Shown in pieces: positions 16,502 to 25,087 of a stretch of 61,224 nt of DNA. Every line of letters begins with the position of its first letter. The first letter of the stretch is position 1. The position numbers and the translations under genes were made by a program. The DNA is from Chloroflexota bacterium (GTDB taxonomy: Bacteria; Chloroflexota; Dormibacteria; Dormibacterales; Dormibacteraceae), in NCBI GenBank assembly GCA_005883575.1, contig VBFH01000039.1, positions 1 through 61,224 of the forward strand, written 5' to 3'. The notes beneath the pieces are model-generated. The model had not been told where the DNA came from. It saw only the letters and a program-made list of their open reading frames with translations, and made no database searches.

Positions 16502-18511
16502 TTACGCCGAGGTTTGCTCAGGAATCTCTAAGCCGACGATGGCGACGTCCCGCGCACCGACCTGGATCGTGCCGCCTTTCTCCGGGCCAAGCTCAACGTT
16601 CGCCGCCGAGTCACCGTGGTTCAGCAGGAACGTGAACTCCCCGCGGCTCACAGCCTCGACTCCGGGTGGCGCCTCGATCACTGGGTTCACGCCCGCCGCG
16701 CCGCAAACCAAGCGCAGCAGGCGTGACATCGTGCCCCGGTCGAGGCGCGTGCCGAGGTAGGTGGCGGTCCCCTTGCCGAAGTGGTTGCGGGTCACGGCGG
16801 GGCGAGCCGCGAGGCTGCCGGCGGCGAACGTGGCCAGCACCTCTGCGCCGGCCGGCTCGATCAGCTCACTCCAGAGCTCGCCTTCGGCCGGCGATCCATC
16901 CTCGAAGCGAACCGCCAGGCGTGTGTCCGCCGGCAGGGGGAACCAGTCGATCACCCGGACGCCGAGCAGATCGGCCAGCGGCGCCGGGTAGCCGCCTAGC
17001 AATATGTGCTCTTCCGCGTCGACGATGCCGCTGAAGAACGACATCGCGAGGTGACCGCCATCCTGCACGTAATCGCGAAGGTTGGCGGCGGCCTGGTCAG
17101 TGACCAAATAGAGGTTGGGAGCGACAACCAGACGATAAGCGCGCAGATCATCGACAGGCCGCGCGAAGTCCGCGGTGACGTTGGTGTCGAACATGGCGGC
17201 GTAGTAAGACTCGACCTGATCGAGCAGCCGCAGCCGGCCGGATGGCTTCGAGGGAAGCTCGAGTGCCCACCACGACTCCCAGTCGAACACGATCGCCACG
17301 TGCGCCTTGACACGCGAGCCGGCCAGGCGATCCAGGCCGCGGATCTCTCGCCCAAGGGCCTTGACCTCGTGCCATACAGGCGACGTGTCGACCGGGCCGT
17401 GGGAAACCATCGCGCCGTGAAATTTCTCCGCGCCGGCTGGCGATTGCCGCCATTGAAAAAACATGATCCCGTCCGCGCCACGGGCCATCGCCTGGTAGCT
17501 CCACAAACGCATCTGGCCGGGCGTTTTCGCCACGTTGACCTCGCGCCAGTTGACGCGGCTGGTCGTCTGCTCCATCAGGATCCACGGCTTGCCGCGACCC
17601 AGCGAGCGCATGAGATCGCCCGCCATCGCCGCCCGCATACCTGACTGGGGATCCGACGGATCGGGGTAGGAGTCATTGCTCACGACCTCTTCGCGTTCGG
17701 CCCATCTCCAGTAGTCGAGCGGCTTGAAAAAGCTCATGAAGTTGGTGGTGATCGGAATCTCCGGCGTGTGCCGCTGCAGCGCCTCACGCTCCAGCTCGTA
17801 GCACTCGAGCAGCTCGTCTGAGGAGAACCGCATGAAGTCCAGCTGCTGCGATGGGTTCGGCCACGTCGGCGTCCTTCGCGGCGGCAGGATCTCCCCCCAG
17901 CTCGAGTATCGCTGCGACCAGAAATCGGTGCCCCAGGCGCGATTGAGCTCGGCGATCGTGCCGTGTCTTCGCTTCAGCCACTCGCGAAACGCCTGGGCTG
18001 ACACGTCGCAGTAGCACGCGGGCACGTGGCACCCGTACTCGTTGCCGACGTGCCACATCGTGAGCGCCGGGTGGCCGGCGTAGTGCTCCGCCATGGTTTC
18101 CGCCAGCCGATGCGCCGCGTGCCGGTAGACCGGGCTGCTCGGGCAGTAATGCTGGCGGGCGCCAGGCCACAGGCGCACGCCGTCCGCCAGCACGGGCAGC
18201 ATCTCGGGATGCGCGTGTGCCAGCCACGGTGGGGGCGATGCGGTCGCCGTTGCAAGGTCGACGCGGATCCCGCCCTCGTGCAGCAGATCCATGACGCGGT
18301 CGAGCCACTCGAAGCTCCATTCACGCTCGGACGGCTGGATGCGCGACCAGGAGAAGATGGCCAGGTTGACCAGGTTGACGCCGGCTTCCTGCATCAGGCG
18401 CACGTCTTCCCTCCAGACGTCCTCCGTCCACTGGTCGGGGTTGTAGTCCCCGCCGTAGATCAGCGGCGGGATCAGCCCGTTAACCTTTGGTGGCGCCGAG
18501 GGTGAGTCCAC
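16502..18511 (-). CDS. Beta-galactosidase, GH42 family
   Basis: About 669 residues. The GH42 barrel begins at LIYGGDYNPDQWTEDVW; the acid/base Glu is in WHVGNEYGCHVPACYC and the nucleophile Glu in WILMEQTTSRVNW. The C-terminal trimerisation and beta domains are intact. The start is uncertain: the only ATG (18583) would place 35 residues of out-of-frame permease sequence in front, so the GTG at 18511, which overlaps the permease end by 32 nt, is preferred; a CTG nearer the domain is possible. No signal peptide is present, so it cleaves imported beta-galactosides in the cytosol. It is the last gene of the ABC sugar-uptake operon upstream. Confidence 0.88.
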   Translation of the reverse strand: MDSPSAPPKVNGLIPPLIYGGDYNPDQWTEDVWREDVRLMQEAGVNLVNLAIFSWSRIQPSEREWSFEWLDRVMDLLHEGGIRVDLATATASPPPWLAHAHPEMLPVLADGVRLWPGARQHYCPSSPVYRHAAHRLAETMAEHYAGHPALTMWHVGNEYGCHVPACYCDVSAQAFREWLKRRHGTIAELNRAWGTDFWSQRYSSWGEILPPRRTPTWPNPSQQLDFMRFSSDELLECYELEREALQRHTPEIPITTNFMSFFKPLDYWRWAEREEVVSNDSYPDPSDPQSGMRAAMAGDLMRSLGRGKPWILMEQTTSRVNWREVNVAKTPGQMRLWSYQAMARGADGIMFFQWRQSPAGAEKFHGAMVSHGPVDTSPVWHEVKALGREIRGLDRLAGSRVKAHVAIVFDWESWWALELPSKPSGRLRLLDQVESYYAAMFDTNVTADFARPVDDLRAYRLVVAPNLYLVTDQAAANLRDYVQDGGHLAMSFFSGIVDAEEHILLGGYPAPLADLLGVRVIDWFPLPADTRLAVRFEDGSPAEGELWSELIEPAGAEVLATFAAGSLAARPAVTRNHFGKGTATYLGTRLDRGTMSRLLRLVCGAAGVNPVIEAPPGVEAVSRGEFTFLLNHGDSAANVELGPEKGGTIQVGARDVAIVGLEIPEQTSA

Positions 18512-19406
18512 GCACGAACTGCTTTTGCAGAAGGATGAAGACGAGGATCGGCGGGATCGCCGCCAACACGGCTCCGGCAGCAAGCATGTTGTAGTTGGTG
18601 AAGAACTGCCCCTGCATGTTGTTCAGCGCGCTGGTGATCGGGCGTTTGTCGCCGTGGAACATGAGGATCAGAGCCCAGAAGAAGTCGTTGTACATCCACG
18701 TGAACTCGAGCGTCGCCAATGCCGCAAGAGCCGGACGGCAGAGAGGAAGGATCACCCGCCACCAGATGTGAAACACGTTCGCGCCGTCGACCAGCGCGGA
18801 CTCGGTCAACTCCCTTGAGATCGTCTTCATGTAGTTGCTCAGGACGAACGTGCAGAACCCCGTCTGGAAGACGACATGGATCAGGATGATGCCGATGTAC
18901 TGGTCATAGAGCAGGTCGTTGTCGCTGAAGATCGCGAACGAGAATGTGCCGATGTCGATCGAGCCGAGCGAGGGGATCGGCGTGTGAAGGTACAGCCAGT
19001 AGAGCGGGATGATGATGACCTGCGGCGGTAGCAGGTTTCCTGCCGTGAACAGCATCAGCACGATGAGGTTGAAGCGCCAGCTGAACTGCGTGACGGCGAA
19101 AGCGATCACCGACGCGAGGATCAGGGCCAGCGCGACCCCAGGGATGACGACGACCAGAGTGTTCAAGTAGTAGTAAGGCAGCTCAGCGTCGTTCCAGACG
19201 GTGATGTAGTTGCTCAAGTCGAGCGTTCCCGGTAGCGATACAGATCCGCTGTGGATCGTCTCCGAGAACGGTCGGAGTGAGGAGTAGACGGCCCAGGCGA
19301 GCGGAAAGAGCCAGAGCCCGCACATCGCGATCAGGAATCCATGCAGGAGCACGCGCCGCGGCGACAGGGGCGCCGACACGATCCCGCCGGGTAGGGCGAC
19401 CGTCAT
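18480..19406 (-). CDS. Carbohydrate ABC transporter permease (MalG-like)
   Basis: 308 residues, six membrane helices. The ATG at 19406 overlaps the stop of the first permease (ATGA), which fixes the start. The EAA loop reads ELTESALVDGANVFHIWWRV, the contact with the shared ATPase. It ends in VRGLTLGATKG, the usual MalG-type tail. It imports a glycoside together with the permease at 19403 and the binding protein at 20394. The downstream gene is GH42 beta-galactosidase, so a galactoside is the likely cargo. No ATPase gene is in the operon; a multi-use MsiK-type ATPase elsewhere is expected. Confidence 0.93.
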   Translation of the reverse strand: MTVALPGGIVSAPLSPRRVLLHGFLIAMCGLWLFPLAWAVYSSLRPFSETIHSGSVSLPGTLDLSNYITVWNDAELPYYYLNTLVVVIPGVALALILASVIAFAVTQFSWRFNLIVLMLFTAGNLLPPQVIIIPLYWLYLHTPIPSLGSIDIGTFSFAIFSDNDLLYDQYIGIILIHVVFQTGFCTFVLSNYMKTISRELTESALVDGANVFHIWWRVILPLCRPALAALATLEFTWMYNDFFWALILMFHGDKRPITSALNNMQGQFFTNYNMLAAGAVLAAIPPILVFILLQKQFVRGLTLGATKG

Positions 19407-20374
19407 GACCTCTCCGGACGCATGACGCGCGAGAGGTAGATCACGATCGGTACGAGAGATATCAGCAGCAGGACGACCGCGATGGCGCTCCCGAAGCCGA
19501 CCAGGCTCGCCTCGCTGATGCTGTTGTTGGTGATCAGCGTCGACAGCAGCTCGAGGCCGTTCTTGCCGTGGTTGATGATGTACGCGATGTCGAAGGCACG
19601 CAGCGATTCGATCGCGGTGACAACCACGATGATCACGTTGATCGGCGCCAGCACGGGGAACACGATCCGGAAGAAGATCTGACGTTCGGTCGCTCCGTCG
19701 ATGGCGGCCGCCTCGCGCAGCGCCGGGTCGACGCTCTTGAGCCCCGCCAGGTACAGAACCATGATGTAGCCGACGTGCCGCCAGCTCGCTGCGACGAGGA
19801 CAGCGAGCAGGTTGATGTTCGGATCGCCCAGCCAATCGATCATGTGACCGGTGCGGTTCAGCGGGAAGAAGTTGTTGATGAATCCTTCGGTCGGTGCGTA
19901 TTGCAGCTCCCAGATGAATCCGACCACCGCGAGCGACAGCACGACGGGCAGAAAGAAGATGCTCTGGTAAATCCGGGTGCCTCGGATCTCCCGGTCGAGC
20001 AGGACGGCAAGCAGCATCCCAAGGGGCGTCGCGACGAGCCCGAAGAACGCCAGCCAGATGAGGTTGTGGCGGACTGCAGGCCAGAAGAACAGGTACTGCG
20101 TGAACAGGACCTGGTAGTTCTTGATCCCGTTGACGTTGGCGGCGGTGATCTGACCGTAGCCGTTCCAGTTGGTGAAAGAGATAAAGACCGAGGCCACAGT
20201 TGGGCCCCAGATCAAGATCAGGTCGAGGGCGAGCGGAATCCCGACCATCAAGAACAGCTGCCACTTGTCGACGCCGGTCAGAACGCTGTAGCGCTTGCGG
20301 CCACGAGAGGCCGCGGCCCCCGCACCGGAGGCTTCCTGCTTCCGAGCGGGGGCCGCCGTCGTGGAGTTCCCCAC
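19403..20374 (-). CDS. Carbohydrate ABC transporter permease (MalF-like)
   Basis: 323 residues with a ~35-residue Ala/Arg-rich cytosolic N-terminus and six membrane helices. The motifs WGPTVASVFISFTNWNGYG and LREAAAIDGATERQIFFRIV (EAA loop) identify the sugar-permease family. It lies 19 nt downstream of the binding-protein gene and overlaps the second permease by 4 nt. Confidence 0.93.
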   Translation of the reverse strand: MGNSTTAAPARKQEASGAGAAASRGRKRYSVLTGVDKWQLFLMVGIPLALDLILIWGPTVASVFISFTNWNGYGQITAANVNGIKNYQVLFTQYLFFWPAVRHNLIWLAFFGLVATPLGMLLAVLLDREIRGTRIYQSIFFLPVVLSLAVVGFIWELQYAPTEGFINNFFPLNRTGHMIDWLGDPNINLLAVLVAASWRHVGYIMVLYLAGLKSVDPALREAAAIDGATERQIFFRIVFPVLAPINVIIVVVTAIESLRAFDIAYIINHGKNGLELLSTLITNNSISEASLVGFGSAIAVVLLLISLVPIVIYLSRVMRPERS

Positions 20375-20393
20375 GACCTGATTATTCCGTGTG

Positions 20394-21746
20394 TCAGGCC
20401 TCCTGGGGAAGCTGGTCCCAGAACTGCTGCATCTTGCCCTGGAGCTGCGTTGGATCCGCCTGCGGTTGCCGGAGGAACGTGAGCAGGAAGCTCTGCATAC
20501 CGTTTGCGCCGGCGAAGTCAGGCCGCGAGTCGCGGTCGAAGAATTGTGTGATGCGCTTGGCGTTGCTGATGATCTGTGCCGCTTTGGTCTGCAGCGGGCT
20601 GAAGGACGACTTGTCGGTGTCCGTTGCCGTCGGGATGAAGCCCGGCGCGTTCTTGAACAGCAGCAGCTGACTCGAACCCTTGGCGTAGAACTCGAGGAAA
20701 GACTTCGCCGCGGATAGGTCTTTGCTCAGATTGGGCGACTTCTTGCTCATCATCACGACGTCGATCGGCGCGTCGAGCGCCTTCTCCGCGTCGTACTGCG
20801 TGCCGAGGTCCGGGAAGGGGAAGAAGTCCAGGTCGTCGAGGTCGCCCGGACCGCTGAACTCCTGGGAGAGGAACAGGCCGAAAACGATCATGCCGGCCTT
20901 CTTCTGGACGACCGTGTCGGCGCCCTGCTGCCAGGTCGTGCCAGCGAAGCCGGACGGGTAGTACGGCGTGAGCTCGGCCCACTTCTTGTACGTGGCCGTC
21001 ACCCGTGGATCGGTCCACTTCTGCTTGCCGGTGAGCAGCTCGATGTGGAAGTCATAGCCGTTGAGCCGCAGATTGATGATGTCGAAGGTGCCCTGCGCCG
21101 GCCAACCATCCTTGTCACCCAGCGCGATCGGCGTCAGGCCGTCCTTCTTCATCTGCTGACAGAGCTTGATCAGGTCGTCCCAGCTGGTCGGAACCTTGTA
21201 GCTGTGGGCCTGGAATACGCTCTTCCGGTAGAAGACCGCCCACGGGTAATAGTCGACGGGAATGCCGTAGACGTGTCCATCGTTGCCCTTGACTGCGGTG
21301 CTGAAGGCTTCGGTGTAGTTGCCCTTGACCTTGTCCCACACATCGTCGATCGGCGTCGCCAATCCCTTGTCGGCGAAGAAGCGCATGCGGTGCCCGGAAA
21401 ACCAGGTGAAGACGTCATCCGGCGTGCCCTGCAAGTACGAGCTGATCTGATCCTGGAACGTGTTGTGGTCGACCGTGTTCAGCTTCAGGGTGTTGCCGGT
21501 GGATGACTTGAACGCGGCCGCGATGGCGTCCATGCCCCGTTTTTCGGCGGCGTCGGAGTGGTTGCTGCCCATCGTCACGGTGCCTCCGGCGGGGGTCGCG
21601 CTGCCGCCGCAGGCGGCGATGAACGCAGCCAGGCTCATCGCGCCTCCGATCTTGAGCATGTCGCGCCGGGACACCGCAAGGTCGAATGGCAGCGTGGTGT
21701 CCAGGAAGGGCAGGTCGACTCGGCGACCGTTGTTCGAATCAGCCAT
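20394..21746 (-). CDS. Sugar ABC transporter substrate-binding lipoprotein
   Basis: 450 residues. The ATG at 21746 has a strong ribosome site (GAGGAGG, 6 nt spacing). A longer frame upstream exists but is not coding-like. The N-terminus has a twin-arginine-like VSRRDMLKIGGAMSLAAF ahead of the lipobox IAAC, so export may use Tat followed by lipidation. The body is a cluster-1 solute-binding protein (AAAFKSSTGNTLKLNTVDHN; PIDVVMMSKKSPNLSKDLSA; LLFKNAPGFIPT). It is the first gene of the operon with two permeases and GH42. Confidence 0.93.
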   Translation of the reverse strand: MADSNNGRRVDLPFLDTTLPFDLAVSRRDMLKIGGAMSLAAFIAACGGSATPAGGTVTMGSNHSDAAEKRGMDAIAAAFKSSTGNTLKLNTVDHNTFQDQISSYLQGTPDDVFTWFSGHRMRFFADKGLATPIDDVWDKVKGNYTEAFSTAVKGNDGHVYGIPVDYYPWAVFYRKSVFQAHSYKVPTSWDDLIKLCQQMKKDGLTPIALGDKDGWPAQGTFDIINLRLNGYDFHIELLTGKQKWTDPRVTATYKKWAELTPYYPSGFAGTTWQQGADTVVQKKAGMIVFGLFLSQEFSGPGDLDDLDFFPFPDLGTQYDAEKALDAPIDVVMMSKKSPNLSKDLSAAKSFLEFYAKGSSQLLLFKNAPGFIPTATDTDKSSFSPLQTKAAQIISNAKRITQFFDRDSRPDFAGANGMQSFLLTFLRQPQADPTQLQGKMQQFWDQLPQEA

Positions 21747-21844
21747 GGTTGCCTCCTCAGCGCGCGCCCGGGGCGCAGTGGACCGGATCGCTCTCTGACG
21801 CGAAAGATACTCAACCCGGTCCGAATTGGCCAGGCTGGCGAGGT

Positions 21845-22339
21845 CTACGAGATCGGAGTCAGCCTGACGATCGGAATCTCGCGGTCGGTTTTGGTCCGGT
21901 AGCCACCATACCGCGGCGCGGTCTCGACCACTTTCGCGTACGCGGCCTCCAGCTCGGCGCCTTTGAGCACGGTCGGGCGGACGTGGAACTTCCGGTTCCC
22001 CACCTCGAGCCAGACCTTGTCGGGGTTCTTGGCCAGGTTGATCAGCCACGCCGGGTGGGTCGAAGCTCCACCCTTGGAGGCGATGACCAGCCACACGTCA
22101 CCGTTTTCGTTGAAGCCGCCGAGGACTTGCGTGCGCTCTTGGCCGGTCTTGGCCCCGACGGTCGTCAGCAGCACGAGTGGGAAGGGTCCCATCTTCGGAG
22201 GCTCGGGCCCGGCGTTCTTGCGGTAGCGCGCGATCTGTCCCTTGATGAGCGGCCGTACGTAGCGCACCAGACCCCAGGGTGCGCGGGAGCCTCGAGTGCC
22301 GCGGGCGGGGAGCTCCAGCGGCTGCTTGTGATCGGCCAT
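21845..22339 (-). CDS. Nitroreductase/deazaflavin-dependent oxidoreductase, Ddn family
   Basis: 164 residues. It is the second Ddn-like gene of the window, with LVLLTTVGAKTGQERTQVLG, VWLVIASKGGASTHPAWLIN and LAKNPDKVWLEVGNRKFHVR. It is longer at the N-terminus (a basic helix, VRYVRPLIKGQIARYRKN) than the copy at 10236, as in the membrane-associated Ddn branch. The product would use F420H2 to reduce quinone-like or nitro substrates. It is a single gene between two divergently unrelated units. Confidence 0.88.
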   Translation of the reverse strand: MADHKQPLELPARGTRGSRAPWGLVRYVRPLIKGQIARYRKNAGPEPPKMGPFPLVLLTTVGAKTGQERTQVLGGFNENGDVWLVIASKGGASTHPAWLINLAKNPDKVWLEVGNRKFHVRPTVLKGAELEAAYAKVVETAPRYGGYRTKTDREIPIVRLTPIS

Positions 22340-22381
22340 GGCCAGAGCTTAGAACGTACGGGACGCGACCGGAATCCCCGG

Positions 22382-23359
22382 TCAGCCGCGACCGGGGTTG
22401 TCCGCCGAGGCGGTGACCACCGCCGCATTCGTCGCCTGGGCGGCGATCGTGCATGAGACCGTGGTCGTCGAGTTGTAGCCGACGTCAGGCTGCACGGTCG
22501 CCTGGCATGTGCCAAGAGTCTGCTTGGAGACGGCGTCGACCATCGTGAAAGTGACCGTCGACGGCGCGCGCGCGCCAGAGATGCCCCCGATGTTCTTCAG
22601 CTTCGCCGCCACCACGCAGCGCGAACCGCAGGCCGAGGCGTCGACCGACACCACGGTGTAGACGGGCGGCAGCGTCGACAGGTTGGCGAAGTCGATCACG
22701 TCTGCCGGCGCGGTGATGCCGAAGTCGCGGTCGACGTTGCTGTAGCGCAGGTCGGCGTCCTGGATCGAGTCCACGGTGACTCCCTTCTTCAGGTGGATGC
22801 GAAGCAGCCGGTAGGGAGCTGTCGTGGCGATGAAGACGTCGGCCCTCGTCCCCGACAGCTCGACAGCATCGGCGCCACCGACGTTCTGGTCATCGGTGCG
22901 CTGGGTGACCGCCGAGCCTAGGAAGGCCGTCCGGAACAGGTCGCCTTCGGTAAGGTCGGACAGGGCGGGCACAAGGCTCACGCTGTCCTTCCACCACGCG
23001 TTGCCGGCCGCCATGGCCAGGCTCTGCGAGAGCGCGTCGCTGCCCAGGTGCTTGGCCAGGAACTCCTGTCCTCGAAAGTACGCCTGCGGACCAACGATGA
23101 TCGCCTCGACCTTTTCGGTCGCCGAGCTGACGACGACGTGCCGGGAGCTGGGCCGGGTCACCTGGAGGTCGATCGTCCACGCGGTTCCAGCCGACGTATA
23201 GGTGCCCGCGATCTCGAAGCTCTTGGCCGATGTGAGCATGCCGGCGACGCCGTTTTCGAGGGCCCGGGTCGCCGGCAGCCCGAACGGGTTGCAGGCCGCG
23301 AGCACAGCCACAGCCACGGCGGCGGCGATCGAGCTTGCGACGGAACCTGGTGCGCTCAC
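22382..23359 (-). CDS. Lipoprotein of unknown function (LppX/LprG-like N-terminal domain)
   Basis: About 325 residues from the GTG at 23359. The lipobox is VAVLAAC at about residues 16-22. The first half (LENGVAGMLTSAKSFEIAGT, then RPSSRHVVVSSATEKVEAII and YFRGQEFLAKHLG) resembles the LppX/LprG lipoprotein fold used in envelope lipid trafficking; the resemblance is by pattern only. The second half ends in an Ig-like or FxLYD-like beta domain with a Cys pair (ACGSRCVVAAKLKNIGG). The long open frame upstream of this start is antisense to the next gene and is not coding. It is divergent from that gene. Confidence 0.68.
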   Translation of the reverse strand: MSAPGSVASSIAAAVAVAVLAACNPFGLPATRALENGVAGMLTSAKSFEIAGTYTSAGTAWTIDLQVTRPSSRHVVVSSATEKVEAIIVGPQAYFRGQEFLAKHLGSDALSQSLAMAAGNAWWKDSVSLVPALSDLTEGDLFRTAFLGSAVTQRTDDQNVGGADAVELSGTRADVFIATTAPYRLLRIHLKKGVTVDSIQDADLRYSNVDRDFGITAPADVIDFANLSTLPPVYTVVSVDASACGSRCVVAAKLKNIGGISGARAPSTVTFTMVDAVSKQTLGTCQATVQPDVGYNSTTTVSCTIAAQATNAAVVTASADNPGRG

Positions 23360-23407
23360 GGCGACTAATTCCAGTAACGGGTGGAGTTGAATACGCGTTA
23401 CCCGACC

Positions 23408-25087
23408 ATGGCGCCAAATCGGCGGACCGTGAATATCCGCGGCCGCGAGTATCCGGTCCTGCTCCCGAGCCTCCGCGACCCGCGTCTTCACGTGGCGGCT
23501 GTCCTCCTCACGCTCCAGGTGCTCGGCCAGACCGTCCTCGATTTCCGTCTTTCCGTTGCGCAGATCTTGATCTGCCTCGCCACCGGCGCCCTGATCGAGT
23601 TCGGGTATGGATTCTTCAAGGACAAAGTGATCATGTGGCCCGCGAGCGGACTGCTCACGGGCAACAGCGCCGCGTTCATCCTGCGAGTGCCGGGCACGTT
23701 CCATGGCCAATGGTGGAGCACGCGAGGCTACTGGATCTTCATCGGAGTGGTAGCGGTCTCGATGGCCTCCAAGTATCTGATCCGGTGGCGGGGCCGGCAC
23801 ATCTTCAACCCGTCGAACCTGGGCCTGGTGCTGGCGTTCGTCGCCCTCGGGCCCCAGTACACGGAACCGCAGGATCTGTGGTGGATTCCCATGGGGCCCT
23901 GGATGATCGTGACCTACGCGATCCTGATCGGCGGCGGCCTGGCGATCGGATGGGAGCTCAAGCTGCTCGGCCTCGAGCTCGGCTACATGGTCGCGTTCGC
24001 GATCTTCGTCGCGCTTGCCCTGGCTCCAGTTCCAGACCACTGCATGATCGCGAGCTGGCACGCGACGCCGATATGCGGTCGCGAGCTGTGGCAGATCCTG
24101 GTCACCTCGCCGGAGCTCCTGATCTTCGCCTTCTTCATGGTTCCCGACCCGCGGACCGTGCCCGACGGCCAGCTCGGCAGGTTGGTCTTCGGTGTCCTGG
24201 TCGCCTTCGCCTCCGTGCTGCTGATCGGTCCGACGACGCTGGAGTTCTGGACCAAGACAGCGATCCTCGCCAGTCTGGTCTTCCTTTGCGCCGGCCGGTT
24301 CGCCCTGGCCCGGCTCCTGGAGCCGATCGAGGAAGCAGGCGGGGTGCGGGAAGGCATCCGCCGCATGGGCTGGGCGGCGCCGGGCGCGGTCGGCGTCTCC
24401 TTGCTGCTCATGGCCGTCCTGCCCCTGTCGGCTGAGGCTTCGCTGCACAGCCCCGAGCCGGCGCCGGAGTTGCCGGACGGCTCGACGCCGAAGCTTTCCC
24501 TGACGGTGGGGGCGGCGGGCCAGGACATCGGGTCGTGGACTTTCCAGAGAGCGGGCAACGCGCTGCCGCCCGCTGGCGGCACCTCGCCGACGTCGGCGTC
24601 GGGGCGGGTCTGGATCCTCCCTCCGATCCCCAAGGTGACGATTCCTGACAACGTGCACGCCTTCGATCCTTCTCTCGATCAGGCGACGGCCAATTCCTGG
24701 GCACACGACGCCGTCCTCGACCTGATGATCGAGTCGGAGGCGCGCCGCGCTCACGACATGACCATGGCGGGGCAAGGCGCCACCGGCGACGACGCCTTGA
24801 AGGAGTTCACCGACGTCGTCCGTCAGGACATCAGCGCCGGCAAGTACGTGCAGAAGACCTACAGCTTCGACCGCGTGCAGCTGACGCTGTTCCTGCCGAA
24901 GTTCAGCACGCAGGCGCGCCGGTTGGTCGGCGTGACGCTGCACGGGACGACGACGCTAGTGACCAGGGACGCGTCCGGGAAGGTGCTGTCGCAGCAGACG
25001 CTGTCCTACGCGAAAAGCTGGGGTCTAGCCGGCGACACCGACCACCTGGTCCTGGTCAACGACTACACCGACCTCACCCTGGCTTAG
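23408..25087 (+). CDS. RnfD/NqrB/UnbU-like membrane protein with extracytoplasmic C-terminal domain
   Basis: About 559 residues from the ATG at 23408; a GTG at 23381 is possible. The first ~350 residues are 9-10 membrane helices with RnfD/NqrB/UnbU family marks: MWPASGLLTGNSAAFILRVP and the RHIFNPSNLGLVLAF motif, which in RnfD/NqrB lies at the covalent FMN site. Some family members lack the FMN Thr, and I cannot assign it here. From ~residue 355 a soluble domain of ~200 residues follows (LSLTVGAAGQDIGSWTFQRA), not part of classical RnfD. No other Rnf or Nqr genes are nearby. An electron-transport or enediyne-type accessory role cannot be settled from sequence. Confidence 0.75.
   Translation: MAPNRRTVNIRGREYPVLLPSLRDPRLHVAAVLLTLQVLGQTVLDFRLSVAQILICLATGALIEFGYGFFKDKVIMWPASGLLTGNSAAFILRVPGTFHGQWWSTRGYWIFIGVVAVSMASKYLIRWRGRHIFNPSNLGLVLAFVALGPQYTEPQDLWWIPMGPWMIVTYAILIGGGLAIGWELKLLGLELGYMVAFAIFVALALAPVPDHCMIASWHATPICGRELWQILVTSPELLIFAFFMVPDPRTVPDGQLGRLVFGVLVAFASVLLIGPTTLEFWTKTAILASLVFLCAGRFALARLLEPIEEAGGVREGIRRMGWAAPGAVGVSLLLMAVLPLSAEASLHSPEPAPELPDGSTPKLSLTVGAAGQDIGSWTFQRAGNALPPAGGTSPTSASGRVWILPPIPKVTIPDNVHAFDPSLDQATANSWAHDAVLDLMIESEARRAHDMTMAGQGATGDDALKEFTDVVRQDISAGKYVQKTYSFDRVQLTLFLPKFSTQARRLVGVTLHGTTTLVTRDASGKVLSQQTLSYAKSWGLAGDTDHLVLVNDYTDLTLA

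Noticed and set aside
19407-20264. N-terminal extension of the second permease frame
   Set aside because: Antisense-like composition in a shifted frame of the first permease; the ATGA-coupled ATG at 19406 gives a normal MalG-type N-terminus.
23360-24943. Very long minus-strand open frame continuing upstream of the lipoprotein (total 853 codons)
   Set aside because: It is antisense to the RnfD-like membrane gene, rich in Arg/His/Asp/Gln without domain pattern, and the lipoprotein has its own signal peptide start at 23359.
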